Positions 15,445 to 24,672 of a stretch of 64,000 bases of DNA are shown here, in pieces; the first letter of the stretch is position 1; each line of letters opens with the position of its first letter. The notes beneath the pieces were generated by a model. The model did no database searches, was not told the DNA's origin, and worked only from the letters and a program-made list of their open reading frames with translations. The translations under genes and the position numbers were made by a program. The DNA comes from JAWLBM01 sp041687675 (lineage in GTDB: Bacteria; Pseudomonadota; Alphaproteobacteria; Rhizobiales; Pleomorphomonadaceae), in NCBI GenBank assembly GCA_041687675.1, contig JAWLBM010000015.1, forward strand, positions 1 through 64,000. The letters are read 5' to 3'.

Positions 15445-16236
15445 ATGGGAGAGGGAAACAACGCGATCCGCGCGGGCGGACCGTTCGACCTCGGCGGACG
15501 GGCGGCGGTGGTGACGGGCGGCAACGGCGGCATCGGGCTCGCCATCGCGGAAGGCCTCGCCGCCGCCGGCGCGGCGGTGCTGGTGGTCGGGCGCGACGGC
15601 GAGAAGACGCGCCGGGCGGTTGAGGGCATCCGCGCCGCCGGAGGAACCGCCGAAGGGCTTGCCGCCGACGTCACCACCGAGGAGGGCTGCGCGGCCCTGG
15701 TGGAGCGGGCGGTCGCCGCCTTCGGGCGGCTCGACATCCTCGTCAACAACGCCGGCACCAACGTGCGCAAGCCGCCGGAGGACTACAGCCTCGAGGAGTG
15801 GCGGCGGCTCGTCGACTCCAACCTCACCAGCGCCTTCATCGCCTGCAAGGCGGCGTTCCCGCAGATGAAGGGGCGCGGCGGCAAGATCGTCAACATCGGC
15901 TCGATGACCTCGATCTTCGGCGCCTCCTTCGCCGCGCCCTACAGTTCGGCCAAGGGCGGCGTGGTGCAGCTGACGAAGTCGCTCGCCGCCGCCTGGGCGC
16001 AGCACGCCATCCAGGTGAACGCGATCCTGCCGGGCTGGATCGACACCGACCTCACCCGCGGGGCGCGCCGCGACCTGCCCGGCCTCGAGGAGCGCGTCAC
16101 CGCCCGCACCCCGGCCGGCCGCTGGGGCAGGCCCGGCGACCTCGCCGGGGCCGCCGTGTTCCTGTCCGGCCCCGCCTCCGACTTCGTCACCGGCGTCGCG
16201 CTCCCGGTCGACGGCGGCTATTCCATCCAGGCCTGA
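15445..16236 (+). CDS. SDR family oxidoreductase
   Basis: A 263-residue classical SDR. The NAD(P) motif is TGGNGGIG (about residues 25-32), NNAG follows, the catalytic Ser lies in VNIGSMTSI and the YxxxK motif is YSSAK. The C-terminus GVALPVDGGYSIQA is typical. Closest recognisable types are gluconate 5-dehydrogenase or 2-deoxygluconate 3-dehydrogenase-like enzymes, which oxidise sugar acids. GGGGAGAAACAAGGCG precedes the ATG. It forms a co-directional pair with the next SDR, 43 bp on, and diverges from the dehalogenase-like gene. The substrate is inferred only broadly. Confidence 0.9.
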   Translation: MGEGNNAIRAGGPFDLGGRAAVVTGGNGGIGLAIAEGLAAAGAAVLVVGRDGEKTRRAVEGIRAAGGTAEGLAADVTTEEGCAALVERAVAAFGRLDILVNNAGTNVRKPPEDYSLEEWRRLVDSNLTSAFIACKAAFPQMKGRGGKIVNIGSMTSIFGASFAAPYSSAKGGVVQLTKSLAAAWAQHAIQVNAILPGWIDTDLTRGARRDLPGLEERVTARTPAGRWGRPGDLAGAAVFLSGPASDFVTGVALPVDGGYSIQA

Positions 16237-16279
16237 CCCGTCGGGCCAGGGCGCAGAAGAAAATTGGAAAGGGAGAACG

Positions 16280-17044
16280 ATGAACTTCGCCAGGTATCCG
16301 AGCCTCGAGAACAAGGTCGTCTTCATCACCGGAGGGGCCTCCGGCATCGGCGAGGAGATCGTCCGCGCCTTCGCGGGACAGGGCTCCAGGATCGGCTTCG
16401 TCGACATCGACCGGGAGCGGGCCGCCGCGCTCGCCGAGGAACTCGGCAAGGGGGGCGCCACCGTCCGGCACGAGGTCGCGGATCTCCGCGACATCGCCGC
16501 ACTGAAGCGGGCCTTCGCGGCGCTGGAGGCGGCGCTCGGACCCGCCGGGGTGCTGGTCAACAACGCCGCCCGCGACGACCGCCATCCCTGGCAGGACGTC
16601 ACGGAGGAGTACTACGACGAGCGGATCGCCACCAACCTGCGCCACATGTTCTTCGCCACCCAGGCGGTGGCGCCGGGCATGATCGCGGCCGGCGCCGGCG
16701 GCTCGATCATCAACATGGGCTCGAACTCCTGGTGGGAGGCTTCCGGCGGCATGCCGGTCTACACCTCCGCCAAGGCCGCCGTGCACGGCATGACCCGCTC
16801 CTTCGCCCGCGACCTCGGGCCGCACCGGATCCGCGTCAACACCGTGGTGCCGGGCTGGGTGATGACGGAGCGGCAGAAGACGCTCTGGGCCACCCCCGAG
16901 GCGCTGGAGCGCCACCTGCAGCGCCAGTGCCTGCCGGACCTCATCGAGCCGGTCTACCTCGCCCGCATGGCGCTGTTCCTCGCCTCCGACGACGCGGCGA
17001 TGTGCACGGCGAACAACTACATGGTGGAGGCCGGCTCGATCTGA
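16280..17044 (+). CDS. SDR family oxidoreductase
   Basis: A 254-residue classical SDR with TGGASGIG (about residues 17-24), VNNAARD, catalytic Ser in INMGSNSWW, YTSAK, and a C-terminal NNYMVEAGS in place of the usual DGG motif. GGGAGAACG precedes the ATG. Paired with the SDR upstream and convergent with the enolase-superfamily gene at 17080-18246. The combination of a sugar-acid dehydratase and two dehydrogenases resembles non-phosphorylative sugar or sugar-lactone oxidation routes, but no lactonase or aldolase is present here to complete one. Confidence 0.9.
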   Translation: MNFARYPSLENKVVFITGGASGIGEEIVRAFAGQGSRIGFVDIDRERAAALAEELGKGGATVRHEVADLRDIAALKRAFAALEAALGPAGVLVNNAARDDRHPWQDVTEEYYDERIATNLRHMFFATQAVAPGMIAAGAGGSIINMGSNSWWEASGGMPVYTSAKAAVHGMTRSFARDLGPHRIRVNTVVPGWVMTERQKTLWATPEALERHLQRQCLPDLIEPVYLARMALFLASDDAAMCTANNYMVEAGSI

Positions 17045-17079
17045 GCCCACCCGCAGGGGCGGTCGCGGCGGGGCGGCGC

Positions 17080-18246
17080 TCAGCCCGCGTAGCGGGCGAG
17101 CACGTCCTCGCGCACCGTCACTCCGAGGCCGGGCCCGTCCGGCACCCTGAGGCAGCCGTCCTCCAGCACGAAGCGCTCCTCGAGCAGGTCGTCGCGGAGC
17201 GGATTGTGCTTGCGGTCGAACTCGATCACCGGCTGGTTCAGCAGCGGCACCGGGTTGGCGGTGTGCGGGAACGGCGGGATGGTCGCGATCGCCTGCAGCG
17301 CCGCGGCGACGGCGATGCCGGAGCCCCAGACGTGCGGGATGGTCGCCACCGACCAGGCGTTGGCGAGCGCCAGGATCTGGGTGAAGGCGGTGAAGCCGCC
17401 GGAGGCGGCGATGTCCGGCTGGACGATGTCCACGCAGCCGCCGGCGATCAGCTCGCGGAAGCCGTAGCGGGTGAAGTCGCACTCGCCGCCGGCGACCGGG
17501 ATCGGGTTCTCGGCCCGGACCTTGCGGTAGCCGTCGCGGTCCTCCGGCAGCACAGGCTCCTCGAAGAAGCGGATGTCGAGCGGCTCCATCAGCCGGCCCA
17601 TGCGGATGGCCGCAGCCGCGGTGTAGGCGTGGTTGGCGTCGGCCATGATGCCGATCGACGGGCCGACGGCCTCCCGGATGACCCTCAGCCGCTCGAAGTC
17701 CTGCTCCGGTGTGAGCAGGCCGATCTTCACCTTGAGCAGCCCGAAGCCGCTCCCGGCGTATCCGAGCGCCTCCTCCTCGAGCGCCGCCAGCACGCGGGGC
17801 ATGTCGCGGAAATCCTCCGGGTAGTAGCAGCCCGTCGCATAGGCGGTGATCCGGTCGCGGAAGCGGCCGCCGAGCAGCTTCCACACCGGCAGCAAGGCCG
17901 CCTGCCCGGAGATGTCCCAGAGGGCGATGTCGATCGCCGAGATCGCCTCCACGTAGGTGCCGCGCTGGCCGAAGTCGCGGGAGTAGGAATAGAGCTCCTC
18001 CCAGATCGGCACCGGCCCGGTCGGATCGCGGCCGAGGAGCCGCGGCGCGAGCACCTTGTCCACCACCGTCGCCACCGGCTCCGCCGGTCCCCACTGGCCG
18101 CCCTCGCCCCAGCCGACGAGGCCGGCGTCGGTCTCGATCCTGACGAGGTAGCTGTTCCGCTCGGGAAAGCGCGCCTGTGAGGAGTAGAAGGTCTTGTCGC
18201 CGAGCGGCGCCCTCAGGATGTGCGAGGTGATCGAGGTGATCTTCAT
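17080..18246 (-). CDS. mandelate racemase/muconate lactonizing enzyme family protein
   Basis: A 388-residue enolase-superfamily protein with a complete catalytic set: K172 and K174 (LKVKIG), metal ligands D203 (MADANHA), E229/E230 (FFEEPV) and E255 (AGGECDF), D278 (QPDIAASGG) and H305 (IPHVWG). A Lys on one face and a His-Asp pair on the other fits 1,1-proton-transfer or dehydration chemistry on a carboxylate. The substrate, perhaps an aldonate, cannot be read from sequence. It is the third enolase-superfamily gene of the island and diverges from the efflux genes at 18506. Confidence 0.9.
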   Translation of the reverse strand: MKITSITSHILRAPLGDKTFYSSQARFPERNSYLVRIETDAGLVGWGEGGQWGPAEPVATVVDKVLAPRLLGRDPTGPVPIWEELYSYSRDFGQRGTYVEAISAIDIALWDISGQAALLPVWKLLGGRFRDRITAYATGCYYPEDFRDMPRVLAALEEEALGYAGSGFGLLKVKIGLLTPEQDFERLRVIREAVGPSIGIMADANHAYTAAAAIRMGRLMEPLDIRFFEEPVLPEDRDGYRKVRAENPIPVAGGECDFTRYGFRELIAGGCVDIVQPDIAASGGFTAFTQILALANAWSVATIPHVWGSGIAVAAALQAIATIPPFPHTANPVPLLNQPVIEFDRKHNPLRDDLLEERFVLEDGCLRVPDGPGLGVTVREDVLARYAG

Positions 18247-18505
18247 CGGCGCGCCCTCCCCGGCGGCATCATGTGTCGGGGCGCCTGACGGCGCGAACCC
18301 GCTGAGGGCGAAGACTTATCCCCCCCTCCCCCGCTTGCCAACCATCGTCCTTTCGCGACCGCTCCTCGGGGGAGCCCGGGCATCTTGCGAAAATCTGCCC
18401 TTCGTCAGCAGGCTGTCACTTGGCTTCGGCAAGTCTTTCATCTTGAATAGCAACCTCCGTCGGCATGCACCGGGCGCAGGGCGTGTGAAGTGAAGGGGTA
18501 GGGGC

Positions 18506-19618
18506 ATGGGTATCCTGGCTGGTCTGGTGGGTGCGGGCTCGGGCGTTGCGGTGGTCGGATGTCTCCTCTGGGCGGCCCCGGCGGTCGCGCAGCCGCTTCC
18601 CGCGGTGACCGTCGCGCCCGCCGAGATGCGGGTCGTCGGCGGCACCGCCGTGTTCACCGGCCGCGCCGTCGCCGTGCAGAAGGTGGAGATCCAGCCGCGC
18701 GTGTCGGGCTTCGTCGAGGCGATGGACTTCGCCGAGGGCGGGCCGGTCGCCAAGGACCAGGTCCTCTTCCGCATCGAGGACGGCCGCTACCGGGCCGCGG
18801 TCGCCGAGATCGAGGGCTCGCTCATCGCCGCCCGGTCGGCCGAGCGGCTGGCCGAACTCGAGCGCGACCGCCAGGCCCAGCTGGTCCAGCGCCAGACCGT
18901 CGCCCAGGCGGTGCTCGACGCGGCTGAGGCCGAGCTCGGCAAGGCCCGGGGCGAGGTGATGCGCCTCGAGGCCGCCCTCGAGACGGCCCGCCTCGACCTC
19001 TCCTACACCGAAGTCCGCGCCCCCTTCGACGGCATCGCCGGGCTCGCCGGGGCGGATGTCGGGGCGCTGGTCGGCCCCGGGTCCGGGCCGCTGGTGACCG
19101 TGGTCCGGACCGATCCGATGACGGTGGAGTTCCCGGTCCCGCAGGCCGCCATCCTGCGCTTCGAGCGGCAGGTGGAGGCCGGCAAGGCGACGCTGACGTC
19201 CGCCATCGGCCTGAAGCTCGCCGACGGCTCGGACTACGCCGAGACGGGCGACATCGACTTCACCGGCATCGACGTGGCGCGCGGCACCGACACGATCACC
19301 ATCCGCGCGGTGTTCCCCAATCCCGAGGGCAAGCTGAAGGACGGTGCGCTGGTGCGCGTGGCGCTGCGGACCGAGGCGGCCGAGCCGATGCTCACCGTGC
19401 CGCGGCAGGCGGTGCAGCGCGACATGCAGGGCGACTTCGTGCTGGTGGTCGGGCCGGACTCCAGGGTGGAGCTCCGGCGGGTGACGGCGACCGCCGCCGC
19501 CGACGGCCTGAGCGTCGTGACGGCGGGCCTCGCCGAGGGCGAGACCGTCGTCGTCGAGGGCCTCACCAAGGCCCGGCCCGGAGCGGTCGTCGACGCGGCG
19601 CCGGCCGCGGGGGGCTGA
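18506..19618 (+). CDS. RND efflux periplasmic adaptor subunit (membrane fusion protein)
   Basis: A 370-residue HlyD/AcrA-type adaptor. A signal peptide ends at PAVAQ (about residue 29). VQKVEIQPRVSGFVEAMDF and LDLSYTEVRAPFDGIAGLAGADVG are the two lipoyl halves, separated by an alpha-helical hairpin rich in Ala, Glu and Arg. Beta-barrel and membrane-proximal segments follow (LTVPRQAVQRD, VVVEGLTKARPG). There is no lipobox Cys at the signal peptide end. It lies 3 bp before the RND pump. No outer-membrane factor gene is nearby, so the system must borrow a TolC-like channel. Confidence 0.93.
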   Translation: MGILAGLVGAGSGVAVVGCLLWAAPAVAQPLPAVTVAPAEMRVVGGTAVFTGRAVAVQKVEIQPRVSGFVEAMDFAEGGPVAKDQVLFRIEDGRYRAAVAEIEGSLIAARSAERLAELERDRQAQLVQRQTVAQAVLDAAEAELGKARGEVMRLEAALETARLDLSYTEVRAPFDGIAGLAGADVGALVGPGSGPLVTVVRTDPMTVEFPVPQAAILRFERQVEAGKATLTSAIGLKLADGSDYAETGDIDFTGIDVARGTDTITIRAVFPNPEGKLKDGALVRVALRTEAAEPMLTVPRQAVQRDMQGDFVLVVGPDSRVELRRVTATAAADGLSVVTAGLAEGETVVVEGLTKARPGAVVDAAPAAGG

Positions 19619-19621
19619 GCG

Positions 19622-22600
19622 ATGATCTCCGACCTCTTCATCGCCCGCCCGCGCCTCGCCGCGGTCATCTCCATCGTCATCACGCTCGCCGGCGTCGTCG
19701 CGCTCGGCAGCCTGCCGATCGCCCAGTACCCGGACATCGTGCCGCCGCAGGTGCAGGTCACCGCCTCCTATCCCGGCGCCGACGCCGAGGCGGTCGAATC
19801 CACCGTCGCCCAGCCGATCGAGGACCGGGTGATCGGCGTCGACGACATGATCTACATGAAGTCGGTGAGCGGCGCGGACGGCACCTACGCGCTGACGGTC
19901 TCCTTCGCCGTCGGCACCGACCCGGACCTTGCGGCGGTGAATGTGCAGAACCGCGTTGCCCAGGCGGAGGCCTCGCTGCCGGCGGAGGTCCGCCAGACCG
20001 CCGTCATCGTCAACAAGCGGTCGGCGGCGCTGTTGCAGGCGATCAGCCTCTACTCGGAGAACGGCGCGCAGGATGCGCTGTTCCTCTCCAACTACGCCAG
20101 GCTGAACCTCCTCGATCCCCTGAAGCGGGTCCCCGGCATCGGCGACGTCGTCCTGTTCGGCGCCCGCGACTACGCCATGCGGGTCGCGCTCGACGTCGAC
20201 CGGATGACCGGCCTCGGGGTCAACCCGGCCGACGTGGTGGCGGCGATCCGGGCGCAGAACGTACAGGCGGCGGTCGGGCGCCTCGGCGCCCAGCCGATGG
20301 CCGAGGACCCGGTCCTGCAGCTGAACATCAGCACCGAGGGGCGGCTCGCCGACCCGGCGGAGTTCGGCGCCATCGTCGTGCGGGCCGATCCCGACGGCGG
20401 CTTCGTGCGCATCCGCGACGTCGCGGATGTCGAACTCGGGGCGGCCAACACCGATTCCAGCGCCCGCGTCGACGGCCGGCCGAGCGCCATGATCGGCCTC
20501 TATCTCGCGCCCGGGGCGAACGCGCTCGCCACCGCCGACGGGGTGCGGGCGGTGCTGGAGGAGGCGGCGGCCGCCTTCCCCGAGGGCGTCGCCTACCGGA
20601 TGACCTACGACACCAGCGAGTTCGTCGTCGCCAGCATTGAGGAGGTCAAGCACACGCTGATCGAGGCCTTCGTCCTCGTCGCCATCGTGGTGTTCGTCTT
20701 CCTCGGCAGCCTCAGGGCGACGCTGGTGCCGATCATCGCGGTGCCGGTGGCGCTGGTCGGAACCTTCGCGGTGATGCTGGCCTTCGGCTTCTCGCTCAAC
20801 ACCGTCTCCCTGCTGGCGCTGGTGCTCGCCATCGGCATCGTCGTCGACGACGCGATCGTGGTGGTCGAGAACGTCGAGCGCGTGCTGGAGGAGAACCCGG
20901 GCATGCCCGTGCCCGAGGCGACGCGGGTGGCGATGCGGGAGATCACCGGGCCGATCATCGCCATCACCATGGTGCTGCTGTCGGTGTTCGTGCCGGTGGC
21001 ATTCATTCCCGGAATCAGCGGGCAGCTGTTCCAGCAGTTCGCGGTGGCCGTGTCGGTCTCGATGGTGATCTCGGCCGTCAACGCGCTGACGCTCAGCCCG
21101 GCCCTCTGCGCCATCGTGCTGAAGCCGCACCACGGGCCGCGGCGCGGGGTCCTCGGCTGGATCTCGCGGCGGATCGACGCCACACGCGACGGCTACGCCC
21201 GGATCGCCGGGGCGCTGGCGCGGCGGGCGGTGATCGCCCTGCTGCTCCTCGTCGGCGCCTTCGGGCTCACCGGGTGGCTCGCCTCGGCGGTGCCCGCCGG
21301 CTTCCTGCCGAGCGAGGACCAGGGCGCCTTCTTCGTCGAGGTGCGGCTCCCCCAGGGCGCCTCGGTGAACCGCACCTCCGAGGCCGTCGCCGAGGTCGAG
21401 CGGGTGATCGCCGGGATCGAGGGCGTCGAGAGCGTCGTCAGCATCACCGGCTACAGTTTCCTCGACGGGCTCGCCAACCCGGCGAGCGGCGCGATGATCG
21501 TGCGCATGCTCCCCTTCGACGAGCGGACCGGCGGCGGGGCGCATGTCGTCTCCGCGATCCGCACCGCCAACCTCGAGGCGGCGGCGATCCGCGAGGCGCA
21601 GGTGTTCGCCTACAACCTGCCGCCGATCATCGGCCTCGGCACCGGCTCGGGCTTCGAATACCAGCTCGTCGACCGGCTGGGGCGCTCGCCCGCCGAACTC
21701 GCGGCCACGGCCGGCGGACTGGTCGTCGCGGCCAACCAGGACCCGCGGCTTTCGGGCGTCTTCACCACCTATTCCGCGAGTTCGCCGCGGATCTTCCTCG
21801 ACATCGACCGGGACCGGCTGCAGTCGCTCGGGGTCTCGGTGTCGGACCTCTTCGCCGCCCTGCAGGGCACCCTCGGCTCGGTCTACGTCAACGACTTCAA
21901 CCTCTACGGCCGCTCCTGGCGGGTGCTGATGCAGGCCGCGGAGGCGGACCGCATGTCCGAGCCGGACATCGCCCGCATCCACGTGCGCAACCGCGACGGC
22001 GAGATGGTGCCCGTCGGCGCGGTGGCGACCCCGCGGATGGACATCGGCCCGTCTTCGATCGTCCGCTACAACAACCTGCGGTCCGTCACCGTCCAGGGGG
22101 CGCCGGCGCCCGGCCATGCCTCCGGCGAGGCGATCGCGGCGATGGAGGAGGTCTCCGCCGCCACCCTGCCCCCGGGCTACGGCTTCGAATGGACCGGCAC
22201 GGCGCTGCAGGAGAAGCAGGCGGCGGGGCAGACGACCGCGATCCTCGCGCTGGCGCTGCTGTTCGCCTACCTCTTCCTGGTGGCGCTCTACGAGAGCTGG
22301 ACCATTCCCGTGCCGGTGCTGCTGTCCGTGGTCGTCGGCGTCGCCGGCGCCTTCGCGGCGCTGCTCGCCGCGGGGCTTCCCTTCGACATCTACGCCCAGA
22401 TCGGCCTCGTGGTGCTGATCGCGCTCGCGGCCAAGAACGCGATCCTCGTGGTGGAGGTGGCGAAGGCGCGGCGCGAAGAGGGGGCGCCGGTGCTGGACGC
22501 GGCCATCCACGGCGCGAGGACCCGCTTCCGCGCGGTGATGATGACCAGCTTCGCCTTCATCGCCGGCCTGATCCCGCTGGTGACCGCCACCGGCGCGGGC

Positions 22601-22810
22601 GAACTCTCGCGGCGGGGGGTCGGCACGGCCGTCGCCGGCGGCATGCTCGCCGCGGCGGTGGTCGGGATCCTTCTGGTCCCAGCCCTCTACGTGATCTTCC
22701 AGGGCGCGCGCGAGCGGATGGCGAGCCTGCGCGGCGGCCGGCGGCCGGAGGCGCCGGAGCCACGGCCGGAGCCGGAACCCGAGCCGGAACCGCGCATCGC
22801 CGCGGAGTAG
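19622..22810 (+). CDS. RND multidrug efflux permease (AcrB/HAE1 family)
   Basis: A 1062-residue inner-membrane pump. The start FIARPRLAAVISIVITLAG is the first transmembrane helix. IGIVVDDAIVVVENVERVLEE carries the paired Asp of TM4 used for proton relay, followed by ITMVLLSVFVPVAFIPG. The second half repeats the layout (VVLIALAAKNAILVVEVAK). Large periplasmic domains lie after TM1 and TM7. It exports hydrophobic compounds with the adaptor upstream. The C-terminus ends in a Pro-Glu-rich tail (PEPRPEPEPEPEPR) not needed for transport. The substrate is unknown and no regulator gene is adjacent. Confidence 0.95.
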   Translation: MISDLFIARPRLAAVISIVITLAGVVALGSLPIAQYPDIVPPQVQVTASYPGADAEAVESTVAQPIEDRVIGVDDMIYMKSVSGADGTYALTVSFAVGTDPDLAAVNVQNRVAQAEASLPAEVRQTAVIVNKRSAALLQAISLYSENGAQDALFLSNYARLNLLDPLKRVPGIGDVVLFGARDYAMRVALDVDRMTGLGVNPADVVAAIRAQNVQAAVGRLGAQPMAEDPVLQLNISTEGRLADPAEFGAIVVRADPDGGFVRIRDVADVELGAANTDSSARVDGRPSAMIGLYLAPGANALATADGVRAVLEEAAAAFPEGVAYRMTYDTSEFVVASIEEVKHTLIEAFVLVAIVVFVFLGSLRATLVPIIAVPVALVGTFAVMLAFGFSLNTVSLLALVLAIGIVVDDAIVVVENVERVLEENPGMPVPEATRVAMREITGPIIAITMVLLSVFVPVAFIPGISGQLFQQFAVAVSVSMVISAVNALTLSPALCAIVLKPHHGPRRGVLGWISRRIDATRDGYARIAGALARRAVIALLLLVGAFGLTGWLASAVPAGFLPSEDQGAFFVEVRLPQGASVNRTSEAVAEVERVIAGIEGVESVVSITGYSFLDGLANPASGAMIVRMLPFDERTGGGAHVVSAIRTANLEAAAIREAQVFAYNLPPIIGLGTGSGFEYQLVDRLGRSPAELAATAGGLVVAANQDPRLSGVFTTYSASSPRIFLDIDRDRLQSLGVSVSDLFAALQGTLGSVYVNDFNLYGRSWRVLMQAAEADRMSEPDIARIHVRNRDGEMVPVGAVATPRMDIGPSSIVRYNNLRSVTVQGAPAPGHASGEAIAAMEEVSAATLPPGYGFEWTGTALQEKQAAGQTTAILALALLFAYLFLVALYESWTIPVPVLLSVVVGVAGAFAALLAAGLPFDIYAQIGLVVLIALAAKNAILVVEVAKARREEGAPVLDAAIHGARTRFRAVMMTSFAFIAGLIPLVTATGAGELSRRGVGTAVAGGMLAAAVVGILLVPALYVIFQGARERMASLRGGRRPEAPEPRPEPEPEPEPRIAAE

Positions 22811-22900
22811 CCGGGAGGAGGGGTCCGGCCCGGCGTTGGGCGGGCGGCATCGCCCGACTCCGTCCCGGACGGCCGCCGTTCCGGCGGGTCCAGCGGCCGG

Positions 22901-23788
22901 TCACGCCGGCGCGGGGCTGCGCCTCGAGCGCCGGTCGAGCAGGATGAGGCCGAGCCCGCTCGCGACGATGATGGCGATTCCGGCGAGGGCCATCGGGTTC
23001 GGCAGTTCCCCGAAGACGACCAGCCCGGCGAGCACGGCCCAGAGCGCGAAGCTGTAGAAGAAGGGGGCGACCACGGCCGGCGCGCCGAGCCGGTAGGCCA
23101 TGAACAGGCCGAAGTGCCCGAGGCTGACGAACAGCCCCGCGGCGACGAGGTTCAGCGCGTCCGCCGGGCTCGGCCGGACGGGGGTCTCGACCAGCGCCAT
23201 GGCGACGCCGGCCCCTGCCATCACCACCACCACCGTCGAGACGATCACCGCGAGCACCGGTGTCTCCGCCGGTACCCGGCGTCCCACCAGGTCGCGGATT
23301 GCGACCCCGGCAGCGCAGGCGAAGGCGAGCAGGAATCCCTCCGCCGGGCCGTCCCCGCCCGGCTGGGCGACGGCGAGGGCGCCCGCGAAGCCCAGCACCG
23401 CCAGGGCCATGCGCGTGGATCCGATCCTCTCGCGGCCGAACAGCGCGATGAGCACGATGAGGAGCAGCGGCGCGGTCTGGACGATGGCGATCACGTCGGC
23501 GAGCAGCATCCGCGACAGCGCCACCACATAGCACAGGGTGGCCGCCGTCTCGAGGAGGCCGCGCAGCAGCACATGCCGCTGGAAGCTGGAGCGGATGGTC
23601 CGCCCCTGGCCGAGCGCCAGCAGCAGGCCGAGGCAGCCGATCGTCGCCGCGACGCCGCGCAGGAACAGCGCCTCGAACGGCGGCAGCGCCGCCAGCGCGA
23701 GCTTCAGAAAGCTGTCGGCGACCACGAAGGAGCCGGTCGAGAAGAGCATGGCGGCGATGCCGCGGAAATTCGAGGTCTGGGATGTCAT
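22901..23788 (-). CDS. EamA family (DMT superfamily) transporter
   Basis: A 295-residue membrane protein with about ten transmembrane helices arranged as two EamA repeats. Characteristic pieces are the early LALAALPPFEALFLRGVAATIG and, in the second half, LNLVAAGLFVSLGHFGLFMAYRLG with APAVVAPFFYSFALWAVLAGLVVFGE. Such proteins export or import metabolites across the inner membrane; the substrate is not predictable. It ends with a basic tail (LLDRRSRR). A second EamA gene lies at 25646-26542. Confidence 0.9.
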   Translation of the reverse strand: MTSQTSNFRGIAAMLFSTGSFVVADSFLKLALAALPPFEALFLRGVAATIGCLGLLLALGQGRTIRSSFQRHVLLRGLLETAATLCYVVALSRMLLADVIAIVQTAPLLLIVLIALFGRERIGSTRMALAVLGFAGALAVAQPGGDGPAEGFLLAFACAAGVAIRDLVGRRVPAETPVLAVIVSTVVVVMAGAGVAMALVETPVRPSPADALNLVAAGLFVSLGHFGLFMAYRLGAPAVVAPFFYSFALWAVLAGLVVFGELPNPMALAGIAIIVASGLGLILLDRRSRRSPAPA

Positions 23789-23999
23789 GGACGCGAGCGG
23801 AGGGAGGCGCCCGCCGTCAGCTCGCCCCGTCCGCGACGGGGAGCGAGATCCGGCAGGCCTCCTCGGGGGAGAGAGGCTTGAGTCTCTCTCACCCGCGGCC
23901 GGAAATCCAGCCGGAAAACGGCAAGGCGCGCCGGGCGGGCCGCCGTGGCCGCGAGACCCCGGCCGCCGGCCCGGCCCGCGGACGGCGTCTCCCGCCGGA

Positions 24000-24254
24000 T
24001 CAGGCCATCCCCAGGGCGCTCTTGTAGAGCTCGAGGATCGCCTCCTCCTCCTCCCGCTCGTGCGGCTCCTTGGCGCGCAGGCGGACGATGGCGCGGATGG
24101 CCTTGACGTCGAAGCCGCGGGCCTTGGCCTCGCCGTAGACGTCGCGGACGTCGTCGGCGATCGCCTTCTTCTCTTCCTCGAGCCGCTCGATGCGCTCGAT
24201 GAACTGCTTCAGTTCCTCGGCGGCGACGCCGGTTTCGGCAACGTCTGCGACCAT
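24000..24254 (-). CDS. gapR: GapR nucleoid-associated protein (DUF2312)
   Basis: An 84-residue protein from the ATG at 24254. ELKQFIERIERLEEEKKAIADDVRDVYGEAKARGFDVKAIRAIVRLR is the GapR/DUF2312 signature: coiled coil followed by a basic DNA-binding segment. In Caulobacter GapR clamps over-twisted DNA ahead of polymerases and aids replication and cell cycle progression. An ATG further up at 24332 would add 26 poorly conserved residues and was not used. It lies downstream of DUF1244 and the amidohydrolase, a conserved alphaproteobacterial neighbourhood that also holds DUF1036 and pyk. Confidence 0.93.
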   Translation of the reverse strand: MVADVAETGVAAEELKQFIERIERLEEEKKAIADDVRDVYGEAKARGFDVKAIRAIVRLRAKEPHEREEEEAILELYKSALGMA

Positions 24255-24366
24255 CTCGTCCTCGTCGTTCCATGTCGATCGGGAGAACGGCCCCACGCAT
24301 CGGGACCCTTCGGGCCGGCATGGGTGCAACATGCCGGCCCGTCCGTCAACCGGAGAACGACCGGGA

Positions 24367-24672
24367 TCAGTGGGCGGGGCGATTCGTCTCGAAGGCGGCC
24401 TGCTGCTCCGGCGTCGACTCGCGGTGATGGAGGAGCTTCCATTCCTCGTAGGGCATCCCGTAGATCGCCTGCCGCGCGTCGTCCTTGGAGACCTCGAGGC
24501 CCTTGGCCTTGGCGGCGTCGAGATACCAGTTGGCGAGGCAGTTGCGGCAGAAGCCGGCGAGGTTCATGAGGTCGATGTTCTGGACGTCGGTCCGGGCGGC
24601 GAGGTGCGCCAGCAGCCGGCGGAAGGCGGCCGCCTCGAGCTCGGTGCGGGTCGCGTCGTCGAGGTCGCTCAT
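24367..24672 (-). CDS. DUF1244 family protein
   Basis: A 101-residue protein. The centre NIDLMNLAGFCRNCLANWYLDAA contains a CxxC pair, and IYGMPYEEWKLLHH follows, both conserved in DUF1244. No enzymatic function is established. The ATG (24670-24672) overlaps the stop of the amidohydrolase upstream (ATGA), so the two are coupled. The Cys pair could bind a metal. It is widely conserved next to gapR in this group. Confidence 0.9.
   Translation of the reverse strand: MSDLDDATRTELEAAAFRRLLAHLAARTDVQNIDLMNLAGFCRNCLANWYLDAAKAKGLEVSKDDARQAIYGMPYEEWKLLHHRESTPEQQAAFETNRPAH

Noticed and set aside
15171..15770. In-frame extension of the dehalogenase-like gene to 500 residues
   Set aside because: The added 200 residues are Pro/Ala/Arg-rich shadow of the SDR at 15445 and the homologous enzyme begins at the 15170 methionine.
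18416..22510. 1364-codon open frame on the minus strand opposite the RND genes
   Set aside because: Antisense of well-conserved efflux genes, with composition typical of a shadow frame.
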